A stretch of DNA of 64,000 nt from Candidatus Poribacteria bacterium (GCA_028820635.1 JAPPIG010000084.1:335272-399271); one strand, 5' to 3'. Counted from the stretch's first letter, positions 25,124 to 35,150 are shown. Numbers and translations: made by a program. The notes: generated from the letters alone by a model not told the origin.

Positions 25124-28100
25124 TTATTTCATCAATAACATCTTTCGGGTAGCAGTGAAATCTCCTGCCGTGAACATATAGAAATAGATACCGCTTGCGA
25201 CAGATTCACCGATCTCGTTTTTGCCATCCCAATACACCGCACGACCACGACTCTGATAGATGCCAGCAGCCTGATGTCCTAACACCAATGACCGAACGAC
25301 TGTACCGTTCGCAGCATAGATGGTTAAAGTAACATCAGCAGGCTTTGCAAGGTGATACGGTATCCATGTCTCCGGATTGAACGGATTCGGATAGTTCATA
25401 AGTAACGCTGTTTTCTCTGGCACAGCGATAGTCTCCAAAAGTCTCTGGAGATTCGCAATGCCTCGTCGGAAGGCAATAGAACCGTCATCTACAAGTTGTG
25501 CCTGTTTTATCCAAGATTGTACCATAGCAGGTGTTAATTTCTCACTATCCATCGCGACAAGGGACGGAGCGGCGGCGGCGAAATTCCGTGCCACAACGAT
25601 GAGATCTAATATGTTAATAATCCCATCGCCGTTTACGTCAGCTTCTGGATTGGTAGATACATCAGCGTTTAAGGATTGCGCTACTTGAATCAGATCAAGA
25701 ACGTTCACTTGTCCATCCTTATTTACATCCCACGCTGGTCTGATAGGCTCACCCTCCACAGTGATGAGATACTCCGGTGGAATTGAAGGAAGGGGATCAC
25801 CGAAGCTGGAACCTGCCTCAAAGTTTTCCAGTGTTAATAGGCATTCGCCGGGACCAATCACATTGAAACTCACCGAGCACAACGTGCCTTTTCCACTGAC
25901 CCCACCTTCGATGCGCAAGGCACGGATACCCGTGATTTTACCGGTTTCATTATCAATTGTGCCACCACTGAAATGGGTATCTTCGTCCTCTGACATCAGG
26001 AAATCACCCTCGCTCATCTCAACTGCCTCAAGCACGTCAGCATTAAACACAAGGTCCGCTTGCCATCCTGCTAAATTTCTCACATTTTCTGTGTTCAGAT
26101 GCAGTGTAAACATATCCCCAACTTCAAAACTTGTAGCATCCGTGTCAAACAAAAATCTTGTGCCTTCACGGAACAAATCATATTCAGCGTCAAGTGCAAA
26201 ACCAAAATGACCGCTAAAACTACCATGTCCGTGATTGTCAAGAGCAACTAACAATACGTTTTGCCCTTGTTCCAGCGTGACAGGGAAAAAATCTTCAAAA
26301 TCGTTTGCCCCACGATTAACGAAGGCTTGGTGAACCAACTCACCGTTAAGCCATACCTTGACAGAATCACTGCTGCCGACGAACATAGATAGCTGCTGTT
26401 CTCGCGGAGAATCTATGGTGACAGCACCGTAAACGATATGGTCATATATCTCTTCGCCTGTTCCCCAACCGAGTGATTCCGTCATTTCATTGATGTTATT
26501 TCCGCCCGATCCAAGCGAGTGCCATGTCCATGTACTCTCCCCAACGGCCTTTCCTGCTGTCGGTCCATTGGCGGAAACCTTTACTTCCGTTGCAGCACCA
26601 CCAGTTGCGCGCGCCAGAAAATCTGTACGTGTATCCAATCGTGTCCCCGGAACTATTGCCCATAACCAAGGTCCTCTTATCTTTGGACCGCCGGTGGGGA
26701 ACCCTGGATTCCCGACCATTCGCACAAATGTCTTATCGGATAAACCATCTAAAGACGTAAAGTCAGAAATCGCGTTGTTACGAAGGTCTAACCGTTCCAA
26801 GTTACTTAAATTGCTGAGCGCCGACACGTCTGATATAACATTGTTTTCAAGGTACAAGACATTCAATCTTGTCAAACCCGCAAGTGGCTTAACATCTGTT
26901 ATCAGATTAGCATCAAGATTTAAAATCGTCAGATTTTTTAAATTGCTCAACGGTGTTAGGTCACTTATTGCGTTATTTACTAATTCCAACCATTCCAACT
27001 GTGTAAATTCTGACAGTGGGGTAAGGTCTGAAATAGTACATCCGTGAATTTCCAACCGTCTCAAAGATTTCAACCCTTGCAATGATGGCATCTCGGTTAT
27101 ATTTCTATCGTTGCCATATTCTATCCACTCTAACCTTGGTAAAGATGCCAACGGAGTGAAATCTGACACAGGTGTGCGCCAAGCATCTATCCTCTCTAAA
27201 CTTGTTAAGTCCACAAGCGGTGACACATCCGTTACAGGATTGCCTGAAATCCCCACGCCTTGCAATTTTGTTAACTTCTTCAAAGGAGATAAATCGGTTA
27301 TCTGATTCTGCTCAAGTCCTAACCAATCCACTCGAGTTAAGTTTTCCAATGGGGTGATGTCTGTTATCTGGTTACCGCGCAGCTTGATGTTATTCAGTTT
27401 AGTTAAACCTGCCAACGGAGATAAGTCTGATATAGCGTTGCGCCGAAATTCTATCCGTTCAAGGTTTTCGGCAAACTGAAGCCCACTTAAATCACTAATC
27501 CCTTGCTCGTCTGCTACAATAATTCGCAATCTTTTCATATCTATCGGAGTAATTGTCGCATCAGGTGACATGTTGAGGGTACGCCTAATTGCATCGCGTA
27601 GGTTCAAGTCAGGCATAATAACTACGCCACTGATAGGATCGTCTCGATCATCTGGTTCTGGTAGTAAGACATCATCATATATCGTAGAAACCACTTCAGG
27701 GAAACCTGCTGTCCACGCATCTCGTTGCATCTGTCCGTTTTCAACCGTTAGTTGTACTAAACCTAAGTCTTGTAGACGCGAATCATTATTTATCCTATCA
27801 AGGAAATCTGCTGTTTCAAATCCAACAGCGGCTGCAGCGTGTACTGCATCTAACGGACTATTAAACGCTTCATAGAAACGATGCACTGGTTCAATATCTT
27901 TAACGTCACCACCTGCCGCTTCGAGTGCTATCCGATAACGCTCCGCATCCTTGTTTACAAGCGCATCCATCTCCGATTTTTCCACATAGAGGCGCAGTGC
28001 ATGCTCTCTACCGGGTAGATTCGCATTCGCTTCAATTACACCACGCACCGTATCTTCAAACGTCTTCATCCCTTCTGTGTGGCACCCAATGCAAGAAAGC

Positions 28101-29314
28101 CCATTGTACACAGCAGGATCACTCGCAGCAGGGTTAGAAACAATGTCTGTCGGTGCTACATCAAGTCTGTTACCGTTAGCATCTACAAGATAGTATGCCT
28201 GCAACCCGTTTGGTAAATTGAAGATAATCTCGCCACCATCCTGTGTAAAGTTAATCGGATAGTCAAAGATATTTTGTGTCCCTACGCTTCCAGCAAAATC
28301 GTAACTTTTCCAATACGCTCCGTAACGAGATGTATGACGTTCAACAACCCGATTGTGTCGTGAAACACCTGAATCGTTGAATCCCGCACGCCAAACGCGA
28401 ATACCTGGGTATGTCTGTAGATTCGTGGCAACATCCACATCAAGTTCTACTTCCAATGCGCGGTCTGTCTCGGGGAGCCCAAGAATGTCGTTGTAAAGCG
28501 GTGGTAAGGATGCAGCCGCAAGAAACCAATCCACATGCACAAACGGCACATTACACTCCATTGCTTCACGCAAATTGGTCAGTTTTCTAAGCAGTCCTGT
28601 TTCTGTTTCTACAGTGAGCTCAAAACTATACGGATATGCTTCTTCAATTTGTGCCCATCGATCAGTTCCGACATCCCACTCGTAATCAGGCAGATTAATA
28701 TAAAAGATTGTCTCTTCGGTGTCAATCGGTTCCGGGTTGACAACATCAGAACCCCAAGAGAGACTGTTCACCAGTTTTGAAAGCGCGTGCCGATAGTCAA
28801 CGAGCGTATCAGCAAGTTCGCCTGCATTGTAAAGATGTGTCAATGTAAAATACCGCGCATAAGGACGGTCAAAGGGGGCAAGTGTGTCCAGATGCTTCTG
28901 TATGGAATCAAGCATCACATCAGTAGTGATGAAACTACGATCTAATGGCCGACCAACATTCCAATCCGGTGCGCCTGCCAAGATCCATTGGTAGATCGTT
29001 TCAATTTTATCATCGGAAAGCCGTGGTAGTCCAGCTGGCATCCGTTTTATTGGATCAGTTTCGATCAACCTTTTATAGAGCTCAGAATTTTCTGGGTCTC
29101 CCCGAATAACGTCGCCATCTTCTATCATATCTGGATATTTAAGGATGAATAACTCCGTGTAGGAACCACCTTCTTCCCCATGACAAACATCGCAACTATC
29201 CTCTAAGATAGCATACGCTTCTTGCGCGATATTCTGTTGCGCATCAACACTTTGAAAACCTATAATCAACATTAATAGACAACTGATTGTAATAAAATTC
29301 TTCAATCCTTTCAT
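25124..29314 (-). CDS. 1396-residue exported cytochrome c/LRR/cohesin/dockerin protein
   Basis: A multi-domain exported protein. Signal peptide to about 25; a cytochrome-c-like domain with CDVCH (41-45) and a Met in RMPAGLP (about 91); a second heme-type motif CIGCH (408-412) in the middle of a roughly 450-residue region; leucine-rich repeats about 570-880; the shared GPWLW/VKVWLNGELVH domain (about 885-1060); a cohesin-like module (FEVGDMFTLHLNTENVRNLAGWQADLVF); a dockerin-like repeat (DVNKDGQVNVLDLIQVA, DVNGDGIINILDLIVVA); and the C-terminal module with NYPNPFNPETWIPYHL. It could be an electron-transfer protein displayed on the cell surface. Ligands and partner are unknown. Confidence 0.85.
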   Translation of the reverse strand: MKGLKNFITISCLLMLIIGFQSVDAQQNIAQEAYAILEDSCDVCHGEEGGSYTELFILKYPDMIEDGDVIRGDPENSELYKRLIETDPIKRMPAGLPRLSDDKIETIYQWILAGAPDWNVGRPLDRSFITTDVMLDSIQKHLDTLAPFDRPYARYFTLTHLYNAGELADTLVDYRHALSKLVNSLSWGSDVVNPEPIDTEETIFYINLPDYEWDVGTDRWAQIEEAYPYSFELTVETETGLLRKLTNLREAMECNVPFVHVDWFLAAASLPPLYNDILGLPETDRALEVELDVDVATNLQTYPGIRVWRAGFNDSGVSRHNRVVERHTSRYGAYWKSYDFAGSVGTQNIFDYPINFTQDGGEIIFNLPNGLQAYYLVDANGNRLDVAPTDIVSNPAASDPAVYNGLSCIGCHTEGMKTFEDTVRGVIEANANLPGREHALRLYVEKSEMDALVNKDAERYRIALEAAGGDVKDIEPVHRFYEAFNSPLDAVHAAAAVGFETADFLDRINNDSRLQDLGLVQLTVENGQMQRDAWTAGFPEVVSTIYDDVLLPEPDDRDDPISGVVIMPDLNLRDAIRRTLNMSPDATITPIDMKRLRIIVADEQGISDLSGLQFAENLERIEFRRNAISDLSPLAGLTKLNNIKLRGNQITDITPLENLTRVDWLGLEQNQITDLSPLKKLTKLQGVGISGNPVTDVSPLVDLTSLERIDAWRTPVSDFTPLASLPRLEWIEYGNDRNITEMPSLQGLKSLRRLEIHGCTISDLTPLSEFTQLEWLELVNNAISDLTPLSNLKNLTILNLDANLITDVKPLAGLTRLNVLYLENNVISDVSALSNLSNLERLDLRNNAISDFTSLDGLSDKTFVRMVGNPGFPTGGPKIRGPWLWAIVPGTRLDTRTDFLARATGGAATEVKVSANGPTAGKAVGESTWTWHSLGSGGNNINEMTESLGWGTGEEIYDHIVYGAVTIDSPREQQLSMFVGSSDSVKVWLNGELVHQAFVNRGANDFEDFFPVTLEQGQNVLLVALDNHGHGSFSGHFGFALDAEYDLFREGTRFLFDTDATSFEVGDMFTLHLNTENVRNLAGWQADLVFNADVLEAVEMSEGDFLMSEDEDTHFSGGTIDNETGKITGIRALRIEGGVSGKGTLCSVSFNVIGPGECLLTLENFEAGSSFGDPLPSIPPEYLITVEGEPIRPAWDVNKDGQVNVLDLIQVAQSLNADVSTNPEADVNGDGIINILDLIVVARNFAAAAPSLVAMDSEKLTPAMVQSWIKQAQLVDDGSIAFRRGIANLQRLLETIAVPEKTALLMNYPNPFNPETWIPYHLAKPADVTLTIYAANGTVVRSLVLGHQAAGIYQSRGRAVYWDGKNEIGESVASGIYFYMFTAGDFTATRKMLLMK

Positions 29315-29396
29315 TTATTTACTCTTCCTTTAATAAATATTACGACTTGTGCCAGTTACGTAATAGTTTTGTTGTTTTTCACATTTGGTTATATTA

Positions 29397-29463
29397 TGTA
29401 GGAGCGATCTCCGAATCGCGACAGAAACACCTTGATAGTCGGAAATCGGAGTTCCCTCCTACC
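29397..29463. repeat. Head-to-head REP pair (forward 29397-29422, inverted 29438-29463)
   Basis: The left copy carries the stem GCGAT/ATCGC. The right, inverted copy reads GGGAA-CTCCGA-TTTCC on the minus strand. GTAG feet are outermost. The gap between copies is 15 bases. Confidence 0.75.
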
Positions 29464-29529
29464 TTGGAGGTTTTTAGGAGCAATTTGCTAACCAAATCCT
29501 ATAATTTTTTACCGAGTTGACTTATTCCT

Positions 29530-32031
29530 TTACTTCATTATTAACATTTTTCTGGTAGTGGTGAAATCTCCTGCTATTAGTGTGTAAAAATAAATTCCAC
29601 TCGCCACGGATTCACCTATACTGTTTCTACCATCCCAATACGCCGCATGGCTGCGGCTTTTATAGATACCAGCGTCCTGATATCCCAACACTAAGGTTTT
29701 AACCATTTTACCATTTGCAGCGTAAATTGTCAAACTCACTTCAGCCGGTTTAGACAGTTGATACGGTATCCACGTCTCTGGATTAAACGGATTCGGATAG
29801 TTCGCAAGAAGTGCTGTCCTTTTAGGCGTAAGCGATGTTAAAAGTCTTTGAAGATTCGCTATGCCCTTTTGAAAAGCAATAGAACCGTCATTTGCTATCT
29901 GTGCATGTGCTATCCATGCCTGTATTGTCGCTGGCATTAATTTTTCAGTGTCTACCGTATAAGAATCCGTATTAATACCACCTTCAGCGATTGAGATTGG
30001 AGCTGATGCTGTTGATTCATCAAAGTGTTGTGCTACAGTAATTAGGTCTAAAATGCCAATCGTCCCATCACCATCCACATCAGATTGCGGATTAACAGAT
30101 GGATCTTCTCTTAAGTATTGTGCTACATGCATTAGATCTAAGATGTTTACTTCTCCATCCTGATTTACATCCCAAGCAGGGAATATACGTTCTTCAACAT
30201 TGAAAACAAATTCAGAAATACTCATAGAAATTGGCACCAAATCACTTGAACCGGCATATTGGTTAGTGAGTGTAATTTGTGCTTCGCCAACCGCCTTTGC
30301 TACAAATACCAGCGACAATAATCTCCCCGTGCCGCTTACCCCATCTCTGCTAAGACTTACCGCACCGAGACTGGTGATTTTCCCTGCTGCGTTGTCAATA
30401 GCACCTTTGAGAAAGAAGGTCTTCGCATCATCTTTTTTCAAAAAATCACCTTCGTTCACCTCAATCGCTTCAAGCGTATTGGGGTCAAATACAATATCAC
30501 ATAGCCATCCCGCTAAATCAGTGACGTTTTCCACGTTGAGATGTAGTGTAAACGTTCCGCCGGCGCGAATAGGTGTTTCATCTATAGAAAAGAAGAGGTT
30601 GGCACTATCCGCATCCAATACGGTGATTACAATCTCGGGAACATTAAGAGGAATTGTTACTGCCTCACTTGAATCTGCATATAGGTTGGTAAGAGTGATT
30701 TGCGCTTCGCCAACCGCCTTTGCTACAAATGTTACCGACAACAATCTACCTGTGCCACTTATTCCGTCTTTACTCAGGCTTATCGCGCCAAGACCAGTTA
30801 TTTTCCCTGCTGTGTTATCAATCGTGTTTTTGAGAAAGACGGTTGTTTCACCGTCTTCTTTCAAGAAATCGCCTTCAACCACTTCAACCGCTTCAAGCGT
30901 ATTGGGGTCAAACACAATATCACATTGCCATCTTGACAAATCGGTGACATGTTCTACATCCAGATGCAGTGTAAACGTATCGCGGGCGCGAACAGGGATT
31001 TCATCTATTGAAAAGGAAAGTTTGGCATTATTCACATCCGAAGTAGGTTGCTCCTCCACAGTGATAATAATTTCAGGTATACTCAAAGGGATTGTCTCTA
31101 AGACACCAGCCGTTGAGGCACCACTTGAACCTGCATTTAGGTTGGTAAGTGTGACTCGTGCTTCACCAACTGCCCTTGCCATAAAAGTCACCGACAACAA
31201 TCTGCCTGTGCCGCTCACACCATCTGCGCTGATTCTGGCAGCACTGAGTTGAGTTATTTTTCCTGCTGCGTTATCAATTTCGCCTGGCAGAAAGAAAGCG
31301 TTGCTACCACCCTTCTTCAAGAAATCGCCTTCAAACACCTCAGCCGCCTGAAGCACATCAGAATCAAACAAGATGCTACAATTCCATCCTGCTAAATCGG
31401 TAATGTTTTCTGCGTTGAGATGTAGTGTAAATGTATCACCGACGCGAATAGGTGTTTCATCTATAGAAAAGAAAAACTTGGGACCGTCTGGATCAGGTTG
31501 CTCCTCCACAGTGACGACAATCTCAGGAATATTTAATGAAATTGTCGCCAAGTTGCTTAAACCAACAGATAGGTTGCTAAGTGTAACTTGGGCTTTTCCG
31601 GTAGTCTTTGCTATAAATGTCACCGAAAGTAAACTACCAGTGCCGCTAACACCTTGTGGGCTGAATCGCGCAGCACTGAGGTTAGTAATTTTTCCTGCTG
31701 CGTTATCAATTTCGCCTGGGAGAAAGAAAGGATCTTCACCATCTTTCTCTAAGAAATCACCTTCAATCACCTCAACCGCCTCAAGCACATCAGAATCAAA
31801 CAAGATGCTACAATTCCATCCTGCTAAATCGGTAATGTTTTCTGCGTTGAGATGTAGTGTAAATGTATCACCGACGCGAATAGGTATTTTATCTATAGAA
31901 AAAGAGAGCTTGGCACTATCATTAGGGTTGTTTGTGGTTTGTCCCACTGTTGTGAATGGAAATATCAAATACAATATTGCGCAAAATCCGAAAGTGTAAA
32001 CAAAATTGTATTTTCCATTAACTAAACTCAT
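29530..32031 (-). CDS. Exported protein with four cohesin-like modules, dockerin and sorting module
   Basis: An 833-residue exported protein. After the signal peptide four modules of about 140 residues repeat, each starting near FSIDxxPIRVGDTFTLHLN and containing DLAGWxCxILFDSDVLEAVEV; this is the cohesin fold pattern. A dockerin-like pair (DVNQDGEVNILDLMHVA, DVDGDGTIGILDLITVA) and the C-terminal NYPNPFNPETWIPYQL module follow. Start 32031 is chosen over 32046 because GGAG is 8 bases upstream. Cohesins bind dockerins in cellulosomes; here both occur in one chain, so assembly with neighbours or self-association is possible. Confidence 0.85.
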   Translation of the reverse strand: MSLVNGKYNFVYTFGFCAILYLIFPFTTVGQTTNNPNDSAKLSFSIDKIPIRVGDTFTLHLNAENITDLAGWNCSILFDSDVLEAVEVIEGDFLEKDGEDPFFLPGEIDNAAGKITNLSAARFSPQGVSGTGSLLSVTFIAKTTGKAQVTLSNLSVGLSNLATISLNIPEIVVTVEEQPDPDGPKFFFSIDETPIRVGDTFTLHLNAENITDLAGWNCSILFDSDVLQAAEVFEGDFLKKGGSNAFFLPGEIDNAAGKITQLSAARISADGVSGTGRLLSVTFMARAVGEARVTLTNLNAGSSGASTAGVLETIPLSIPEIIITVEEQPTSDVNNAKLSFSIDEIPVRARDTFTLHLDVEHVTDLSRWQCDIVFDPNTLEAVEVVEGDFLKEDGETTVFLKNTIDNTAGKITGLGAISLSKDGISGTGRLLSVTFVAKAVGEAQITLTNLYADSSEAVTIPLNVPEIVITVLDADSANLFFSIDETPIRAGGTFTLHLNVENVTDLAGWLCDIVFDPNTLEAIEVNEGDFLKKDDAKTFFLKGAIDNAAGKITSLGAVSLSRDGVSGTGRLLSLVFVAKAVGEAQITLTNQYAGSSDLVPISMSISEFVFNVEERIFPAWDVNQDGEVNILDLMHVAQYLREDPSVNPQSDVDGDGTIGILDLITVAQHFDESTASAPISIAEGGINTDSYTVDTEKLMPATIQAWIAHAQIANDGSIAFQKGIANLQRLLTSLTPKRTALLANYPNPFNPETWIPYQLSKPAEVSLTIYAANGKMVKTLVLGYQDAGIYKSRSHAAYWDGRNSIGESVASGIYFYTLIAGDFTTTRKMLIMK
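31351..31453. repeat. 103-bp exact direct repeat, copy 1 (inside cohesin module gene)
   Basis: Identical over 103 bases to 31783-31885, 432 bases apart, in two neighbouring cohesin-like modules. The other modules have diverged, which suggests recent duplication or gene conversion. Confidence 0.8.
31783..31885. repeat. 103-bp exact direct repeat, copy 2
   Basis: Partner of 31351-31453; see that entry. Confidence 0.8.
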
Positions 32032-32220
32032 TCCGTATATCTCCATATTCTCAAAACTTCAAAAAATTCTATTTTTCTATAACTTCCAACCCAAATTTTT
32101 AATGTTATATTCTGCATGAATTTCAAAGGAATCAAAACCGAAATTTTACCCTATCTCCCTTGTAACGTCATTATAGCAAACCCCTCTAAAAATGGCAAGA
32201 ATTTGATGATTAATTTGCAA

Positions 32221-32248
32221 TTGTCAAGATTTTGTAGTATAATATAAT
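32221..32248 (+). promoter_or_regulatory. Promoter of the six-tRNA cluster
   Basis: TTGTCA (32221-32226), 16-base spacer, TATAAT (32243-32248), 30 bases before tRNA-Pro. A second overlapping TATAAT lies five bases upstream. Confidence 0.65.
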
Positions 32249-32278
32249 CACTTAATTTGAAGCAGAATATTACATTAT

Positions 32279-32354
<76 letters not shown>

Positions 32355-32383
32355 TTCAAAACAGAATAAGATTTCTAACACAA

Positions 32384-32457
<74 letters not shown>

Positions 32458-32467
32458 TATTGAACAC

Positions 32468-32540
32468 GGTGGATGTAGCTCAGGGGTAGAGCGCCTGACT
32501 GTGGATCAGGAGGTCGTGGGTTCAAATCCCATCATCCACC
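32468..32540 (+). tRNA. tRNA-His (GTG)
   Basis: Acceptor GTGGATG/CATCCAC with an extra G at -1 opposite C73, the tRNA-His identity element. Anticodon loop CTGTGGA (GTG). Confidence 0.95.
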
Positions 32541-32550
32541 TTATAAACAT

Positions 32551-32623
32551 GCGTCCGTAGTTCAATGGATAGAGCAATAGCCTTCGGAGCTATAAGTTGG
32601 GGGTTCGAATCCCTCCGGACGCG
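32551..32623 (+). tRNA. tRNA-Arg (TCG)
   Basis: Acceptor GCGTCCG/CGGACGC, anticodon stem ATAGC/GCTAT with loop CTTCGGA (anticodon TCG), discriminator G. Confidence 0.94.
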
Positions 32624-32624
32624 T

Positions 32625-32697
32625 GCGCCGTTAGCTCAATTGGCAGAGCATCTGACTCTTAATCAGAGGGTTGAAGGTTCGATTCCTTCACGGCGCA
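32625..32697 (+). tRNA. tRNA-Lys (CTT)
   Basis: Acceptor GCGCCGT/ACGGCGC, anticodon loop CTCTTAA (anticodon CTT), discriminator A. It starts one base after tRNA-Arg(TCG). Confidence 0.95.
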
Positions 32698-32810
32698 TCG
32701 GTTCTAAAAAAGTAGAACGGATGCCAGAATTAGATGCTCAATTAAGAGCATACAACGTTAAAAGCCAGAAATTGGGAAGTTCAACCCTTTATGATATTCC
32801 GTTCAATAAA

Positions 32811-32895
32811 GGGCGGGTGCTGGAATTGGTAGACAGGATAGACTTAGGATCTATTGGGGTTACGCCTCGTGAGGGTTCAAGTCCCTCCTCGCCCA
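32811..32895 (+). tRNA. tRNA-Leu (TAG)
   Basis: An 85-base class II tRNA with acceptor GGGCGGG/CTCGCCC (one wobble), anticodon loop CTTAGGA (anticodon TAG) and a long variable arm. Separated from tRNA-Lys by 113 bases. Confidence 0.93.
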
Positions 32896-32898
32896 CTA

Positions 32899-32933
32899 CA
32901 TCTCATATCACGGAAGTTCCGTAATATGAGATG
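32899..32933 (+). terminator. 16-bp stem hairpin after the tRNA cluster
   Basis: CATCTCATATCACGGA and TCCGTAATATGAGATG pair with one mismatch around a 3-base loop, four bases after tRNA-Leu. No T run follows, so it may be a processing or rho-linked end rather than a classical terminator. Confidence 0.5.
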
Positions 32934-33020
32934 CCCTCGTCTCACTACTATTAGAAATTGAGGCTGAGACAAATATAGCACAAAACACACCTTTTTGTCG
33001 GTTGATAGGGAGATTCTAAC

Positions 33021-34328
33021 TTGAGAGTTGAAGTTGAAACGTTAGATAGCACGCAAGTTAAATTAGAGATTGAGGTCCCCGCTCAAGAAGTAGACGAAGC
33101 GTTAGAAGAAGCTTACAAAGCGTTGCGTGCCTATGTGTCGCTGCCAGGTTTCAGAAAAGGACGAGTCCCTTTAGCCATACTTAAGTCTCGATTTCCAGAA
33201 CACATCAATGCTGAAGTCGTAAAACAACTTGTGTTCCCCGCTTACGAAGATGCATTGAATAATAAACAACTTGTTCCCCTGGCACAACCAACTTTTGACC
33301 CACCCTTGGAACAGTTGAAAGTCACTGAAAATCACCCCCTCGTTTTCACTGCCACCGTAAATGTAAAACCGACTTTTGAGATTCCGGATTACGAAGAAAT
33401 CGAGGCAGACAAAACACCAATCAATGTCCCACGTGAGAATGTAGAGACTCATATTAAACGATTACAATTGCAATCGGCAACTTTTGAACCAATAGAAGAA
33501 GATCGACTCGTCCAAGAATCAGACTGTGTAAGGATAGATTGGACGTGCACATTAGACGGTGAGGAGCTTGAAAACGAATCTGCACAAGATATTGATGTTG
33601 ACTTAACTTCGGAGGACCTTGATGCTGACCTCGTAGCCGGGCTTATTGAAATGCGCGTCGGAGAAACAAAACTGATTGAGGTAAACTTTGATACGACGCA
33701 CCCATTACCGGCACTCGCTGGAAAACAAGTAAAATACAATGTTACACTCCATGCCATCACACAAAAACACTTGCCAGAACTCGACGATGAATTTGCCAAA
33801 GACCTCGGTTATGAAACCTACAATCAGATGCACGGTGTCATCTGGAACAATCTCGTTGAAGAGGAACGCATTTTACAGATTGATAAGCAAAAAACAGAAA
33901 TATTAGAGCAACTTATTGAAAAGACAAATATAACGATCCCTGATGAATTGGTTGAACAATATGTACAACAAGCTTTACAAAATGTAAAAAAGCAGTTAAA
34001 CGCACAACAAAAGACTCCTGAAGAATCAGGGATTAACTTGGAAACCTTGCCTGAGGAATTAAGACGAGATGTAATTCAGCAAACAAAACAGAATTGGATT
34101 TTCGATGAGATAGCCGAAGACGAAGGTATTTACGTGAGTGACGATGAATTGGAGTGGGAGATTCGCCGTGCTGCAGAACAACAAAACCGAGATGCCCAAA
34201 AATATGCCGACCTGCTAAAGGCGAGCAATCGTCTGGAGGATTTCAGAGTCCAACTCCAGCATGAAAAAATCTATCAGTTTTTAATTCAAGAAGCATCTGC
34301 AAAAAAATCATTGATTATTACCGGATAG
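33021..34328 (+). CDS. tig: Trigger factor (ribosome-associated chaperone)
   Basis: A 435-residue protein with the trigger-factor layout: N-terminal ribosome-binding domain with the signature GFRKGRVP (about 41-48), a central FKBP-type PPIase domain (about 160-245) and a long charged helical C-terminal domain that cradles nascent chains. The start is TTG, supported by a GGGAGA site. It is directly upstream of clpP and clpX, the order found in many bacteria. Confidence 0.95.
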   Translation: MRVEVETLDSTQVKLEIEVPAQEVDEALEEAYKALRAYVSLPGFRKGRVPLAILKSRFPEHINAEVVKQLVFPAYEDALNNKQLVPLAQPTFDPPLEQLKVTENHPLVFTATVNVKPTFEIPDYEEIEADKTPINVPRENVETHIKRLQLQSATFEPIEEDRLVQESDCVRIDWTCTLDGEELENESAQDIDVDLTSEDLDADLVAGLIEMRVGETKLIEVNFDTTHPLPALAGKQVKYNVTLHAITQKHLPELDDEFAKDLGYETYNQMHGVIWNNLVEEERILQIDKQKTEILEQLIEKTNITIPDELVEQYVQQALQNVKKQLNAQQKTPEESGINLETLPEELRRDVIQQTKQNWIFDEIAEDEGIYVSDDELEWEIRRAAEQQNRDAQKYADLLKASNRLEDFRVQLQHEKIYQFLIQEASAKKSLIITG

Positions 34329-34467
34329 TTCAAAAAAACTGATTGTTTGCACATATTGAGACCCCATTTTCAGTTTTATTATTTCACTTCATAAAATAAT
34401 AAATTGCTCACAACTTATAAATTTTAATCTAAGAAGAAACAACATACATCGCCTAACGGACACGAAA

Positions 34468-35058
34468 ATGAATCTTGTACCCTTTGTTGTTGAACAAACA
34501 AACCGAGGTGAACGGTCCTACGACATCTATTCCCGGTTGCTTGAAGACCGAATTATCATGATCGGTTCTACAATTGATGATGATACGATAGCAAATCTGA
34601 TTACGGCGCAGATGCTTTTTCTTGAAGGAAAAGACCCAGATGCGGATATTGTCCTTTATCTGAATACACCAGGCGGTTCGGTTTCAGCGGGATTAGCAAT
34701 TTATGACACCATGCAGTATATCAAGGCAGATGTTCAAACGTGGTGTTTAGGACGAGCATATAGCATGGGGGCTGTCCTACTGGCAGCTGGAACTCCCGGT
34801 AAACGATATGCATTACCACATGCCAAAGCACTGATTCATCAACCTATGGCAGGTGGTATTGGGGGACAAGCAGCCGATATCAGCATCCATGCAAACGAAA
34901 TTTTACGAGAACGGGAACGCCTTTATTCTATTTTAGCACAACACACTGGACAGAGTTTTGAAAAGATCGAAACAGATGCCGATCGAGATTTCTATATGAC
35001 AGCACAAGAAGCCCTTGAATACGGTATCGTTGATACAGTCGTTGCCCACCGCCAGTAG
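34468..35058 (+). CDS. clpP: ATP-dependent Clp protease proteolytic subunit ClpP
   Basis: A 196-residue serine protease that forms the double-heptamer barrel. The triad is visible: Ser99 in [12 protein letters not shown], His124 in LIHQPMAGG and Asp174 in DADRDFYM. It works with the ClpX unfoldase encoded next. No strong ribosome binding site is seen; the 139-base gap after tig may hold a promoter. Confidence 0.97.
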   Translation: MNLVPFVVEQTNRGERSYDIYSRLLEDRIIMIGSTIDDDTIANLITAQMLFLEGKDPDADIVLYLNTPGGSVSAGLAIYDTMQYIKADVQTWCLGRAYSMGAVLLAAGTPGKRYALPHAKALIHQPMAGGIGGQAADISIHANEILRERERLYSILAQHTGQSFEKIETDADRDFYMTAQEALEYGIVDTVVAHRQ

Positions 35059-35150
35059 ACACAGATGAACGACATGTCTCCACTTCAAGTATCAAATGAC
35101 ATGTCTATCTGATTAACAAATGAATCTTGCTTAACAAGTCGGAGGAAACA

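Noticed and set aside
24337..27047. Several long plus-strand open frames opposite the LRR genes
   Set aside because: They mirror the 22-residue leucine-rich repeats on the coding strand and have no start signals.
30200..31999. 350- and 208-codon plus-strand frames opposite the cohesin modules
   Set aside because: They repeat with the module period and are shadows of the real gene.
32565..32924. 119-codon frame over the tRNA cluster
   Set aside because: It reads through three tRNA genes.
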